A program made the position numbers and the translations under genes. The notes below the pieces were generated by a model. That model searched no databases. It was not told where the DNA came from and saw only the letters and a program-made list of their open reading frames with translations. A stretch of 64,000 nt of DNA, from NCBI GenBank assembly GCA_035294125.1, contig DATGLM010000036.1, forward strand, positions 1-64,000, written 5' to 3'. The stretch comes from CADDYT01 sp035294125. Lineage in GTDB: Bacteria; Chloroflexota; Ktedonobacteria; Ktedonobacterales; Ktedonobacteraceae. Shown here one piece after another: positions 16,108 through 25,175 of this stretch; the stretch's first letter is position 1; each line of letters starts with the position of its first letter.

Positions 16108-16833
16108 CTACAGACCAAAAAGGTAGAGACTCATCACCGTAGAAGGGTCGGTATGCACGACCAGGGAGACGAGGTTCCAGGCGCCGAGCGTGATATAGTA
16201 GGGCAGGTCGAAGAGCGGAAACGTGCTGAGATTCGCCAGCCGCGCCAGAAAGGGCAGCAGGAAGAAGATTGCCAGAATGATGAATGGCCCGTAGGGGGCG
16301 GAACGGGCAAACTGCTTGGCCTGCCGTTCCGGTAGCAGGGTATAGACAATCTCGTAGCCATCAAGCGGGTAGAGTGGGATGAAGTTGAAGATGGCCAGGC
16401 AGAAGTTGACGGTGGCAAAGACCAGCACAAACTGTGGGATACGAACAAGATAGTCATTCGAGTACAAGATAGCGGGCAGGAAGCGCAAGATCACCGCCGC
16501 CACCACGCCGATCAACGCGCTAAAGATGATACCCGCAAAGGCTACCAGCAGGACACCGGCATTGGGGCCTGTGCGCAGCTTCCAGGGGTCGGGCTTGACC
16601 GGTTTGCCCCAGCCAAAAGCCGTTGCGCCCGGCACCGGCTGAAAAGCCAGAATCACGCACATCAGTATCCCAATCGGGTCGATCTGGATGCGGGGACTCA
16701 GCGAGAGCCTGCCCTCGTTGAGCGGAGTACGATCACCCAGCATTAAGGCCATCAGAGCGTGTCCGCATTCGTGCAGCATGACCGCCACGATAAACGAAGC
16801 CATGAGCATCAGCGCCAGTACAACATCTATCAT
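16108..16833 (-). CDS. Site-2-protease-like M50 metalloprotease
   Basis: A 241-residue polytopic protein. The zinc motif HECGH (about 22-26) sits in the first membrane helix and FIPLYPLDGYEIVY (about 157-170) supplies the family's third metal-ligand Asp. There are five to six helices, with no PDZ domain, placing it in the compact M50 group (like YwhC or Rip3-type without CBS). Substrates are membrane proteins cleaved within the bilayer; which ones is unknown. Its ATG overlaps the stop of the upstream MBL gene by four bases, so they are co-translated. Confidence 0.9.
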   Translation of the reverse strand: MIDVVLALMLMASFIVAVMLHECGHALMALMLGDRTPLNEGRLSLSPRIQIDPIGILMCVILAFQPVPGATAFGWGKPVKPDPWKLRTGPNAGVLLVAFAGIIFSALIGVVAAVILRFLPAILYSNDYLVRIPQFVLVFATVNFCLAIFNFIPLYPLDGYEIVYTLLPERQAKQFARSAPYGPFIILAIFFLLPFLARLANLSTFPLFDLPYYITLGAWNLVSLVVHTDPSTVMSLYLFGL

Positions 16834-17771
16834 CGTTCTTTCCTCTCAGTTTTCGGTGCTAAAAGATCAATCTCCATCCCTTCAAAAGCGGAACGGGTAT
16901 GAGCAAATTGTTTGCGCGCCTCCGCCTCCATCTGGTCCAGCTTATCGTCATCATACGTTGGCTCATGGTGAAACAGGATCAGTTCCCCGACTCCTGCCGC
17001 ACGGGCCATGCCGGTTGCCATCTCAATCGTGCTATGGCCGAACCCGCGTTTCGTTTCGTAATCACTGCTGGTATACTGCGCGTCATGGATCAACAGATCG
17101 GCTCCCTGCGTGATAGCGACACAATCCGGGTCGTAGGAATTCTTCCATTCGACATCGGTCGAGTAGACCACGCTGCGACCGGCATATTCAATGCGATAGA
17201 TCACCGATCCATCGAGCGGGTGACTCGTGGTGTACCGCGCCAGCACGCGTACCTCTGGATCGCACCCGCTCTGTCCATGTTCTCCATGCCGTTCATCGCC
17301 ATCGACAACCTCTGGCGTGCATTGCCCCTGCTCCCAGATAACGCTTTCTCCTTCCGCAAGGGTATGAAAGGTGCGGTGCGAGGGCAATTTTTTCAAGTCC
17401 ACTGGAAAATACGGAGGAGACATGTACGGGGTTACAAGCTGCTCGACCGTTTTCCCTGTCAATCTGGGGCCAAAGATGTGAACGGTGGCCCGGCGCTCAA
17501 AAAGGGGAGCAAAAAAAGGGAAGCCTAACAGATGATCTCCATGACCATGTGTAATCAACAGGGAGACTTCCAGAGGCTCGTCCGAACGCTGTAAAAGATC
17601 GTTTCCCAGGCGAATGATACCGCTGCCCGCGTCCAGTATCAGAGTACGCCCTCCCACCTGCACCTCGATGCAGGAGGTATTGCCACCATGACGTACCGTC
17701 CGGGGACCAGGGGTCGGGTAACTGCCTCGTACCCCCCAGAAACGGACGATAAAATCCTCTCCCCCGGTCAT
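16830..17771 (-). CDS. MBL-fold metal-dependent hydrolase (RNase Z/PhnP-like)
   Basis: A protein of about 313 residues. It begins FIVRFWGVRGSYPTPG and has THGHGDHLLGFPFF as the metal-binding HxHxDH motif, a later DLLIHDAQY and GHSTIEMATGMARAAG, and LILFHHEP near the end: the layout of the metallo-beta-lactamase fold in its phosphodiesterase branch. The ATG at 17771 starts just before the conserved core and has GGGAG upstream; an in-frame TTG at 17837 would add 22 poorly conserved residues. Substrate unknown (cyclic nucleotide or RNA are family options). Operon with the M50 protease. Confidence 0.82.
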   Translation of the reverse strand: MTGGEDFIVRFWGVRGSYPTPGPRTVRHGGNTSCIEVQVGGRTLILDAGSGIIRLGNDLLQRSDEPLEVSLLITHGHGDHLLGFPFFAPLFERRATVHIFGPRLTGKTVEQLVTPYMSPPYFPVDLKKLPSHRTFHTLAEGESVIWEQGQCTPEVVDGDERHGEHGQSGCDPEVRVLARYTTSHPLDGSVIYRIEYAGRSVVYSTDVEWKNSYDPDCVAITQGADLLIHDAQYTSSDYETKRGFGHSTIEMATGMARAAGVGELILFHHEPTYDDDKLDQMEAEARKQFAHTRSAFEGMEIDLLAPKTERKER

Positions 17772-17890
17772 GCCCGGTACTCCCGATCTACTCTTTTCTT
17801 CTCCATGCCTCTTCCTTTCTGCTCCACTCCCTCTCAAGAGATATGTTGTCCTTTATTATACCGTGCAGTTTCTCTAAAGGAAAGAGTATC

Positions 17891-17967
17891 AGGATGGAGG
17901 CGAGCATGCGATGGGCATGGGCGGAGACCAGTTCCGTCCATGCCCATCGCATGCTCGCCTCCATCCT
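17891..17967. repeat. 30-bp perfect stem palindrome between divergent genes
   Basis: Arms 17891-17920 and 17938-17967 match perfectly around a 17-base loop. The loop contains CGGAGACCAGTTCCG (17922-17936), nearly identical to a segment at 19067-19081. The element is between divergent genes, so it is not obviously a terminator. Confidence 0.75.
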
Positions 17968-18111
17968 ACACCAACCAGTACGAAAAAGCTCGCTTTGACT
18001 TCTTTTTTCTGGCAGGACTAAAATGAATGTTAGTAACGAAACTTCTGTTTGTAAAGCTGAAGTAGTGCAAGCGACTGAAAAATTTGCTATCTCTGCTATT
18101 GGGAGTGTATC

Positions 18112-19017
18112 ATGGACATTGGCATTGGTCTTCCGGCAGCAATCCCCGCTACGCCGGGAACCTTGATTTTGAACTGGGCGCGCAAAGCAGACGAGGGACC
18201 ATTCTCCAGCCTGGGCCTGATCGACCGCCTGGTCTTCTCCAACTATTCGCCGCTCATCGCGCTCACAGCCGCGGGCGCGGTCACACTGCGCGTTCGCCTG
18301 GTGACGACGGTGCTGCTGGCACCGTTGTTCAATACAGGCGTACTGGCAAAGGAGCTTGCCAGCATCGACGCGCTCACGCGTGGCCGCCTCACCGTTGGTG
18401 TGGGTGTGGGCGCACGCAAGGATGATTTTCTCGCGGCCCCCGCTTCATTCGAGGGACGCGGCAAGAAGCTCGATGGACAGCTCGACGAGTTCAGGCGCAT
18501 CTGGGCGGGCGACCGGCTCAGCGCCGGGGTTGGGCCAATCGGGCCGCAGCCGGTACAGCCGGGCGGACCACCTGTCCTCATCGGCGGGCGCTCCCCTGTC
18601 GCCCTGCGCCGCGTCGCGCATCCCGTCGTCGCCGGTTTTATTAGTGGCAGCGGCGGCCCTGCGGCGGCAAGGCAGCACTACGATACAGCGACAAAAGTAT
18701 GGAACGATGCCGGACGTCCCGGCAGGCCGCGCTTTGTCGCCTGCTCCTACTACGGCATCGGCCCGGACGCCATCGACACGGCGCGCTCGTACCTGACAAA
18801 CTATTACGGCGCGCAGTATGGCGAGACAATCGTCAAGTCATTGCCTGTAACGCCTCCCGCCATCAAAGAGACCATTCGCGCCTATCGCGACATCGGCGCT
18901 GACGAACTGATTCTCTGGCCCACCTCTATGTTCCTGGAGCAAGTTGACAACCTCGCCGATATCGTCAGCGAGTTCACCTCGCTCCCGCCCGCGATTCCGC
19001 CACCATTCGGGGAGTAG
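18112..19017 (+). CDS. LLM-class (luciferase-like) flavin/F420 oxidoreductase
   Basis: A 301-residue TIM-barrel protein. It begins MDIGIGLPAAIP and contains LSxL-like barrel strands: RLVTTVLLAPLFNTGVLAKE (about 63-82), IDALTRGRLTVGVGVG and a FEGRGKKLDGQL helix. This is the layout of FMN- or F420-dependent luciferase-like monooxygenases and dehydrogenases. Cofactor choice cannot be fixed by eye, but another F420-type domain occurs at 59317. GGGAG lies eight bases before the ATG. It stands alone between two hairpin elements. Confidence 0.88.
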   Translation: MDIGIGLPAAIPATPGTLILNWARKADEGPFSSLGLIDRLVFSNYSPLIALTAAGAVTLRVRLVTTVLLAPLFNTGVLAKELASIDALTRGRLTVGVGVGARKDDFLAAPASFEGRGKKLDGQLDEFRRIWAGDRLSAGVGPIGPQPVQPGGPPVLIGGRSPVALRRVAHPVVAGFISGSGGPAAARQHYDTATKVWNDAGRPGRPRFVACSYYGIGPDAIDTARSYLTNYYGAQYGETIVKSLPVTPPAIKETIRAYRDIGADELILWPTSMFLEQVDNLADIVSEFTSLPPAIPPPFGE

Positions 19018-19037
19018 CTGGCATAAAATAGTCCCCA

Positions 19038-19126
19038 AAAGGATGCAAGGGGCCAGAGGGCCAGGACGGAGGCCAGTTCCGCTCTGTCTGGCTTATCCCC
19101 TCCGCCCTGGCCTGCTCCTATCCTTT
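19038..19126. terminator. Imperfect long hairpin after the luciferase-like gene
   Basis: AAAGGAT (19038-19044) pairs with ATCCTTT (19120-19126), and 19059-19070 pairs with 19101-19112 with one mismatch. The inner part carries CGGAGGCCAGTTCCG (19067-19081), the same unit as in the loop at 17922-17936. It lies 20 bases after a stop codon and probably ends that transcript. Confidence 0.55.
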
Positions 19127-19260
19127 CTCTCACGACAACCCTATCTTTCGGCCCTTCCTAGAAACTTACATCTAAAATGGTTAGACGAAAACCTGGGGAT
19201 GGCTTCGTTCGTAGTAAAAGTGATGAGATAGTGCTACCAGTATAAAAATGAGGGCAGGCG

Positions 19261-20343
19261 ATGGCGAGAGGTAAGAGTCGTTCCCATGACGTCTACGGTT
19301 ATGATGACGCATACGATGATGATTACGACGAGTATGAAGACGAGCGCTACCGCCGTCCTCGTACTCGTGCGTCGGCACGCAGGCGCCCGCGTCGCAGGCG
19401 GCGCACATGGCCCATCCTGCTGCTGGGATGTCTGGGAGGCATTCTGCTGGTCGTTGTCGCCATCGCCGTCCTCATCTTCGTCGCGGTAAATAGAACTGTC
19501 GGCACAATGCCCCTGCCCGGCGGCATCCCCGGCAGCGTTCCCGTTCCCGGCATCGGCGGCAATAATCCTTCGACGTTTACGAAAACAGATGTGCAGCTTC
19601 TCCCCATCCCTGGTGGAACAATCGCTCAGGTGCAGGTACATAACCAGATTGGCAACATTACTCTCAATACCGATCCGAGCGCGCAACAAGTCACAGTCAC
19701 CGCGCTCAAAACGGTGAAGGCGGCGAGCCAGAGCGTGGCACAACCCGATTTCAATCATATGCAAGTGCAGTCAGCGTTTGATCAAACGACAAAGACCCTG
19801 ACCGTCAGCGCAAGCGTGCCGAACAGTAGTGGCAGCCTGCTCGGCAGCCACAATGACACCATTGACCTCACCATCGTTCTCCCCGCCAGCAGCCCGGACA
19901 ACGGCAATTCGCCGGTGCCGCTAGACATCGAAACCTCCGTCGGCAACATACAGGTTACAGGGCTGAACGGCGTGATGACGGTAAAGGACGATATCGGCAA
20001 TGTGACGGTGCAGGGTCAGCTTTTTGACGGCTCCCACCTGGAAACCGGCACGGGTAATGTGACTTTTAACGGCTCGCTCGATACAACTCTGAACCCGCAG
20101 GCCAACTATAAATTCCAGTGCGAGGTTGGCAATCTGAATGTGACGCTGCCCGCTACAACCAACGTTACACTCGACGCCAACACCAATGTTGGCAATATCA
20201 AAAGCGCGTTTCCCATCAACGTCCAGAGCAGCGACGGCTCCGCCAGCTACTACGGACCGCTTCTTCCTAATGCATCCCCGGCCCCCACCGTCACGCTGGT
20301 ACTCGACGTAAGTTCGGGCAATATTGGCCTCCAGAAAGATTAA
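19261..20343 (+). CDS. Single-pass membrane protein with DUF4097-like beta domain
   Basis: A 360-residue protein. An Asp/Tyr-rich then very Arg-rich cytosolic N-terminus (1-55) leads to one membrane helix (about 57-78). The outside part has repeated Gly-Asn-Ile or Gly-Asn-Val units (IGNITLN, VGNIQVTG, IGNVTVQG, TGNVTFNG, VGNLNVTL, VGNIKSAF), giving the right-handed beta-solenoid feel of DUF4097/DUF4098 proteins. The orientation follows the positive-inside rule. Role unknown; in other bacteria such proteins sit near sigma or anti-sigma genes, which are absent here. Confidence 0.75.
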   Translation: MARGKSRSHDVYGYDDAYDDDYDEYEDERYRRPRTRASARRRPRRRRRTWPILLLGCLGGILLVVVAIAVLIFVAVNRTVGTMPLPGGIPGSVPVPGIGGNNPSTFTKTDVQLLPIPGGTIAQVQVHNQIGNITLNTDPSAQQVTVTALKTVKAASQSVAQPDFNHMQVQSAFDQTTKTLTVSASVPNSSGSLLGSHNDTIDLTIVLPASSPDNGNSPVPLDIETSVGNIQVTGLNGVMTVKDDIGNVTVQGQLFDGSHLETGTGNVTFNGSLDTTLNPQANYKFQCEVGNLNVTLPATTNVTLDANTNVGNIKSAFPINVQSSDGSASYYGPLLPNASPAPTVTLVLDVSSGNIGLQKD

Positions 20344-20389
20344 CGCCGCGCGCACACCAGGCCACCGGAAAAACTCGTGCCTGAAAAAA

Positions 20390-20422
20390 ATGGCTCTCTT
20401 CGTCTTCAGGAAAGAGAGCCAT
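20390..20422. terminator. Hairpin after the DUF4097-like gene
   Basis: ATGGCTCTCTT and AAAGAGAGCCAT pair over 11-12 bases around a ten-base loop, 46 bases after the stop. No T-run follows on the plus strand, so it is a moderate candidate. Confidence 0.5.
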
Positions 20423-20582
20423 ACCCTATGTCAGGAGGTATTTCCTCCTATTGCCACACTCTCTACACCTGAGTATAATTGGCAAAGAATGGGAAGTTTT
20501 AACACATAGAAAGAGGAGGGCCGTATTTCCTGTCACTTCTCAGATACAAATGGCGGCGCGATACGGCGATAAGAAAGCGCAT

Positions 20583-23500
20583 ATGAGTATAGTTCAGGGA
20601 CCACCGGGGTCGACAAGTATCGTCTTTCTTAATGGCCCGCTCAAAGGTCAGAGTTACCCGATTACGCAAAGAAAGCAGATAGTCACGATTGGACGCGAAC
20701 CGGGCAATGACATTGTGATCTCCGATCCCGCTATTTCACGCCACCACGCTCAACTTCTCTGCACAGCCGGGACATGGAGCATTCACAAGATCGCGCCGCA
20801 GAACACCCTTACTGTTAATAACAGTGAGGTGAAACAGGCGGAGCTACACAATGGCGATCTCGTCGTCCTGGGGGCTGTCTGCACCTTCCGCTTTCTGGTC
20901 AATAGCGCGCAGTCGGCAGTATCTGCGGCAGTTGCTCCGCCCAGCATCGCCAGAACACCGGGCAAGGTAGCCGCCGCAGCGCCTCCACCGCCTGTTCAGC
21001 CGCCATCGTTGCAGGTATCGAATAAAAGCTTCGGGCCGTTCGGCACAGAGCAGGCAGGTCCATCTGGCGGCACGTTGCGAGCTCCGATAAGCACTCAATC
21101 TATTGAAATTAGCTCAAATGTGCAACGCGAGAAAAAAACATACCCACTGAGCGGACCGGTAATCAACATCGGGCGCGCGCCGGATAACGACATCGTCATT
21201 GACGCGGACGTCATTTCCGGCCATCATCTTCAGATTGTGCGCGACGGCAATCAACTGGTGCTGATTCACCCACACCCAACGCGCCCGGCTACCCTTAACG
21301 GCCTGCTCTACCAGGGACATCATATCGCTGGCAACAAGCCATTCCGCAAAACGCTCACACGCGGCGATATCTTCCGCATCGGCGATGAGCACGGCACGCT
21401 GGTCACGCTGACTTATAACGATGGCAGCGGCGAGATACAGGAAGCGGCCCCGGAAATACGGCCCATTCCTCTGACTGCCCCGGTCGTGACCCTGGGGCGT
21501 TATCCTGATAATATGGTGGTTCTGAATCACCCACAGGTCTCCGCTCACCATGCTCGCGTCGAGCAGGCGCAGGGTGGCCATCGCATCATCGACCTGCGCA
21601 GCACCAACGGCGTCTTCGTGAACGGGCAGCGCGTCACCAACAGGGTGCTGCAGCAGGGAGACGAGGTACGAATCGGCCCCTTCAAGCTGACCTACACTGG
21701 CACGCAGCTCTCGCAACAGGACGAGGGCAACGGTATTCGTATTGACGCGATACACCTCAGGAAGGTCGGCAACAATCAGACCATCCTGCTGAATGACATC
21801 TCCATCGTCGTGCCACCGCGTAAATTCGTCGCCATCGTGGGTGGCTCCGGCGCGGGCAAATCCACTCTGATGGATGCTCTCAACGGCCTGCGCCCGGCAC
21901 AGCAGGGCCTCGTGCTCTACAACGGGAAAGACTATTATAAGAACCTGGCGGCCTTCAGCACGCAGTTGGGCTACGTGCCGCAGGATGATATCATCCACCG
22001 CGACCTGACCGTCGAGCGCGCCCTCTACTACGCCGCCAGACTGCGCCTGCCGGAAGACTTTACCGAGGAGCAGATCCAGCAGCGCATCAGCGATGTGCTG
22101 GAAGATGTAGAGATGAAACACCGGCGCAATCTGCTGGTCAGCAAGCTCTCCGGGGGGCAGCGCAAGCGCGTCTCCATCGCCCTGGAACTGCTGGCCAACC
22201 CCAGTGTCTTCTTCCTCGACGAGCCAACTTCCGGCCTGGACCCTGGCCTGGATCGCAAGATGATGTTCCTGCTGCGCAAGCTGGCAGACAAGGGACACAC
22301 CATCGTGCTGGTCACGCACGCCACCAACAACATCAACACCTGCGATTACGTCTGCTTCCTCTCTCAGGGTGGTCACCTTGCCTATTATGGCCCGCCTGAA
22401 GAGGCAAAAACCTACTTTGGCAAGACCGATTTCGCCGAAATCTACAGCGCCCTGGAGCCGACCGACGACGACCAGGATATTCCGGCAAAGGCCGAGGCAA
22501 AATTCAGGAACTCGCCAGACTTTCAGAAGTACGTCGACCTGCCGCTGCGACAGGGGCCAGCCGCGCAGGTAACCCCCGAACAGCCAACAGGAGCCATCAC
22601 GCTGCCGAGACGAGGCAACGCCCGGAAACAGTTCTGGCTGCTCTGTCGGCGCTACCTGGAGTTGCTCTGGAACGACCGGGGCAATTTCCTCATCCTGATC
22701 CTGCAGGCCCCCATCATCGGCCTGATCCTGATGTTCCTGACCAGCAGCCTTACCTTTAAACCCAGCTCAATCGTCACCTGTCCTCTGCGCGCGCCGGTGC
22801 CAGATACCGTGGGGAACAACTCTAGCTGCCAGAACTACGTGAACTTCTTCAATACGCAGCAGGGCCAGTTCTTCATGCAGGAACGCGGCTATACGAGCGT
22901 GAATGATGCCGTCCAGCACTTCATTCAGCCCTTGTCGGGCGGCGATGCGCAGAAGACGCTGTTCATTATCGCCTTTGCCGCCGTCATGTTTGGCTGCATC
23001 AATGGGGCGCGTGAGATTGTGAAGGAAGCGGCAATCTATAAGCGAGAGCGCACGGTCAACCTGGGCATCGCGGCCTATATGTTCTCAAAGATCGCCGTGC
23101 TCGGCACGCTCTGCCTGATACAGAGCGCGGTGCTGGTGCTGATGGTCAACGCCAAAGCTCCCTTCCAGACCAGCATCTTCCTGCCGCCCATTCTCGAGAT
23201 CTACATCACGGCAGCCCTGACGGCGCTGGCGGGGCTGATGATCGGCCTGACCATCTCCGCCATCGCGCCCAACAACGACCGGGCGATGAGCTTCGTGCCG
23301 ATCATCCTGATTCCCCAGGTGATTTTCTCCGGCATCATCTTCGCGCTCAATAATGCCGGCCTACAATTCCTGGGTTCCTTCTTCGCCGCGCGCTGGGCTA
23401 TGGCCGCAATGGGTTCGACGGTCGGGCTGCACGAAGATGTTCTCGGCAACCCCAACGACTGGGCCTACGTGGGAGCGCTCTACTCGACCAACAGCCAGGC

Positions 23501-23609
23501 AGAAGCTGTCGTTCACCTCCTGCTCATGTGGCTGGCCCTGATCGCCATGATTGTGCTGCTGGGTATTCTCATGGCCTATTTTCTCAAGCGAAAGGACGCG
23601 CGCGTGTAG
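20583..23609 (+). CDS. Triple-FHA ABC transporter (ATPase-permease fusion, ABCG-like)
   Basis: A protein of about 1008 residues. Three FHA phosphothreonine-binding domains come first, each with GRxxxNDIVI...HHA-type cores: GREPGNDIVISD (about 37), GRAPDNDIVIDA (about 195) and GRYPDNMVVLNH (about 306, with STNGVFVNG). The ABC ATPase follows: Walker A GGSGAGKST (about 420), signature LSGGQRKR (about 521) and Walker B VFFLDEPTSGLDP. The C-terminal about 330 residues form an ABC-2 type permease with six helices and a large outside loop. Probably an exporter gated by Ser/Thr kinase phosphorylation; no kinase gene is adjacent. The start is uncertain: ATGs at 20550 and 20583 both have weak ribosome sites, although GAGGAGGG lies near 20514. 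Confidence 0.85.
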   Translation: MSIVQGPPGSTSIVFLNGPLKGQSYPITQRKQIVTIGREPGNDIVISDPAISRHHAQLLCTAGTWSIHKIAPQNTLTVNNSEVKQAELHNGDLVVLGAVCTFRFLVNSAQSAVSAAVAPPSIARTPGKVAAAAPPPPVQPPSLQVSNKSFGPFGTEQAGPSGGTLRAPISTQSIEISSNVQREKKTYPLSGPVINIGRAPDNDIVIDADVISGHHLQIVRDGNQLVLIHPHPTRPATLNGLLYQGHHIAGNKPFRKTLTRGDIFRIGDEHGTLVTLTYNDGSGEIQEAAPEIRPIPLTAPVVTLGRYPDNMVVLNHPQVSAHHARVEQAQGGHRIIDLRSTNGVFVNGQRVTNRVLQQGDEVRIGPFKLTYTGTQLSQQDEGNGIRIDAIHLRKVGNNQTILLNDISIVVPPRKFVAIVGGSGAGKSTLMDALNGLRPAQQGLVLYNGKDYYKNLAAFSTQLGYVPQDDIIHRDLTVERALYYAARLRLPEDFTEEQIQQRISDVLEDVEMKHRRNLLVSKLSGGQRKRVSIALELLANPSVFFLDEPTSGLDPGLDRKMMFLLRKLADKGHTIVLVTHATNNINTCDYVCFLSQGGHLAYYGPPEEAKTYFGKTDFAEIYSALEPTDDDQDIPAKAEAKFRNSPDFQKYVDLPLRQGPAAQVTPEQPTGAITLPRRGNARKQFWLLCRRYLELLWNDRGNFLILILQAPIIGLILMFLTSSLTFKPSSIVTCPLRAPVPDTVGNNSSCQNYVNFFNTQQGQFFMQERGYTSVNDAVQHFIQPLSGGDAQKTLFIIAFAAVMFGCINGAREIVKEAAIYKRERTVNLGIAAYMFSKIAVLGTLCLIQSAVLVLMVNAKAPFQTSIFLPPILEIYITAALTALAGLMIGLTISAIAPNNDRAMSFVPIILIPQVIFSGIIFALNNAGLQFLGSFFAARWAMAAMGSTVGLHEDVLGNPNDWAYVGALYSTNSQAEAVVHLLLMWLALIAMIVLLGILMAYFLKRKDARV

Positions 23610-23632
23610 GTTATTACTAACAGGGATGGCAA

Positions 23633-23676
23633 TGTTGAGAAGGAAGGCAAACAATTATCTGTCTTCCTTCTCAACA
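23633..23676. terminator. Terminator-like hairpin after the FHA-ABC gene
   Basis: TGTTGAGAAGGAAG (23633-23646) pairs with CTTCCTTCTCAACA (23663-23676), with a near-complementary inner part and a loop of about ten bases. It stands 24 bases past the stop codon. Confidence 0.6.
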
Positions 23677-23766
23677 TACAATGGTACTTCCTGGCGTATA
23701 TCTTGCCAGCCTATCTCTCTTATGCTATGGTAGGAGTGTTCTCGCAAGCCGTTTTGCGAGCTGGGA

Positions 23767-25086
23767 ATGAGCAAAAAGACGGAACCCAATACACACGACA
23801 ACAGGGAACAAACAGAACGGACAGTGTTACTTAACAGGCATATTATCGTCGGTATTTGTGGGGGGATTGCTTCATATAAAGCAGTCGAGCTGGTAAGCCG
23901 CCTCCAGCAGGCAGGGGCGCTCGTCGATGTGATTATGACGGAGCATGCGGAAGACTTCGTGCGTCCTTTGACCTTCTCGACGATGAGCCACCGGCCCGTC
24001 TATAGCGATCTCTGGGAACCATCGGGGAAAGCTGCGGAGACGCATATCGCTCTGGCGGAGCAAGCGGAGTTGCTGGCAATCGTGCCTGCCACCGCCAACA
24101 CGATTGCGAAGCTGGCGCACGGCATGGCGGACAATATGCTGACGGCAGTAGCTCTGGCGACGCGCGCGCCCCTGCTGCTGGCACCGGCGATGTACAAAGA
24201 GATGTACACGCACACGGCGACACAGGAAAACCTGCGCCTGCTGCGAGAACGGGGGGCATGGATTGTCGAGCCGGAGGTAGGACGGCTGGCGTCGGGAACG
24301 GTCGGCCCGGGGCGGCTGCCGGAAACGCCGGTCTTACTGGCGGCCATCCGTATGATGCTGGGGCGCAACGGAGACCTGGCCGGTCGCCGCGTCGTCGTCA
24401 CCGCTGGCGGCACGCAGGAAGCGATCGACCCGGTGCGTTATGTAGGCAATCGCTCATCGGGCAAAATGGGGTATGCCCTGGCGGAGGAGGCAAGGGACAG
24501 GGGCGCGCAGGTCATCCTGATTTCCGGCCCGGTTGCGCTTGAACCACCTTACGGGGTAGACATGCGGCGAGTTGAAACGGCATTGCAGATGCGTGACGCC
24601 GTCCAGCAAGCTATCCACAACGCCGATGTGCTCGTGATGAGCGCTGCGGTCGCCGACTTTCGTCCGGCAGCGCCACTGGCATACAAGCTGAAGAAGGAAA
24701 GTAGGGGAGGTGGTGGAGAGGAGGAGTTTGATGAGCAGGGTGGGTTTACCCTACACCTGGTACGAACCCCGGATATTCTCGGGGAACTTGCAGCCCTGGA
24801 CGTAGCAGGACAGACAGATAAGGAGCAGCCAGGGAAGCATCTGGTGCGCATCGGCTTCGCGGCAGAAACGCACGATATCGAGGCCTATGCGCGTTCAAAA
24901 TTGATCAGCAAACACCTTGATTTGTTGGTCGCCAATGATGTGAGCCGCGCCGACAGTGGCTTCGGCACAGATACGAATAAAGTTCTCATCTTCCACGCGA
25001 CAGGGGAAAAAGAGGATTTGCCTGTAATGCCCAAAACAGGCGTTGCGGCGACCATTTGGGATCGGATCGTACCATTATTGCATTGA
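23767..25086 (+). CDS. coaBC: Bifunctional CoaBC (phosphopantothenoylcysteine synthase/decarboxylase)
   Basis: A 439-residue enzyme of coenzyme A synthesis. The N-terminal CoaC half has the FMN-binding start GICGGIASYKAVELVSRL, the catalytic-type His in MSHRPVYSDLW and the PASANT-like VPATANTIAKLAHGMADN. The CoaB half has VTAGGTQEAIDPVRYVGNRS, SSGKMGYALAEEA and SAAVADFRP. Odd point: the usual PxMNxxMW substrate-clamp motif reads APAMYKEMY, without the Asn and Trp. A Gly/Glu-rich insert (about residues 314-326) lies in CoaB. The ATG follows GCTGGGA; the gene is preceded by a hairpin and followed by a small coiled-coil gene. Confidence 0.93.
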   Translation: MSKKTEPNTHDNREQTERTVLLNRHIIVGICGGIASYKAVELVSRLQQAGALVDVIMTEHAEDFVRPLTFSTMSHRPVYSDLWEPSGKAAETHIALAEQAELLAIVPATANTIAKLAHGMADNMLTAVALATRAPLLLAPAMYKEMYTHTATQENLRLLRERGAWIVEPEVGRLASGTVGPGRLPETPVLLAAIRMMLGRNGDLAGRRVVVTAGGTQEAIDPVRYVGNRSSGKMGYALAEEARDRGAQVILISGPVALEPPYGVDMRRVETALQMRDAVQQAIHNADVLVMSAAVADFRPAAPLAYKLKKESRGGGGEEEFDEQGGFTLHLVRTPDILGELAALDVAGQTDKEQPGKHLVRIGFAAETHDIEAYARSKLISKHLDLLVANDVSRADSGFGTDTNKVLIFHATGEKEDLPVMPKTGVAATIWDRIVPLLH

Positions 25087-25175
25087 GTACGACAGAAGTA
25101 GTGAGGTGGGGCGCTGTGATGGGACAACTAGTTTTTGAATTATTAAGTACTCGAAGTACGCAGGAGGAATCCACT

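Noticed and set aside
17838..17890. TTG at 17837 as the start of the MBL hydrolase
   Set aside because: The added 22 residues are low-complexity and the conserved domain begins right after the ATG at 17771.
21114..22376. Open frame of 420 codons on the minus strand opposite the FHA-ABC gene
   Set aside because: No motif and antisense composition; the FHA and ABC motifs are on the plus strand.
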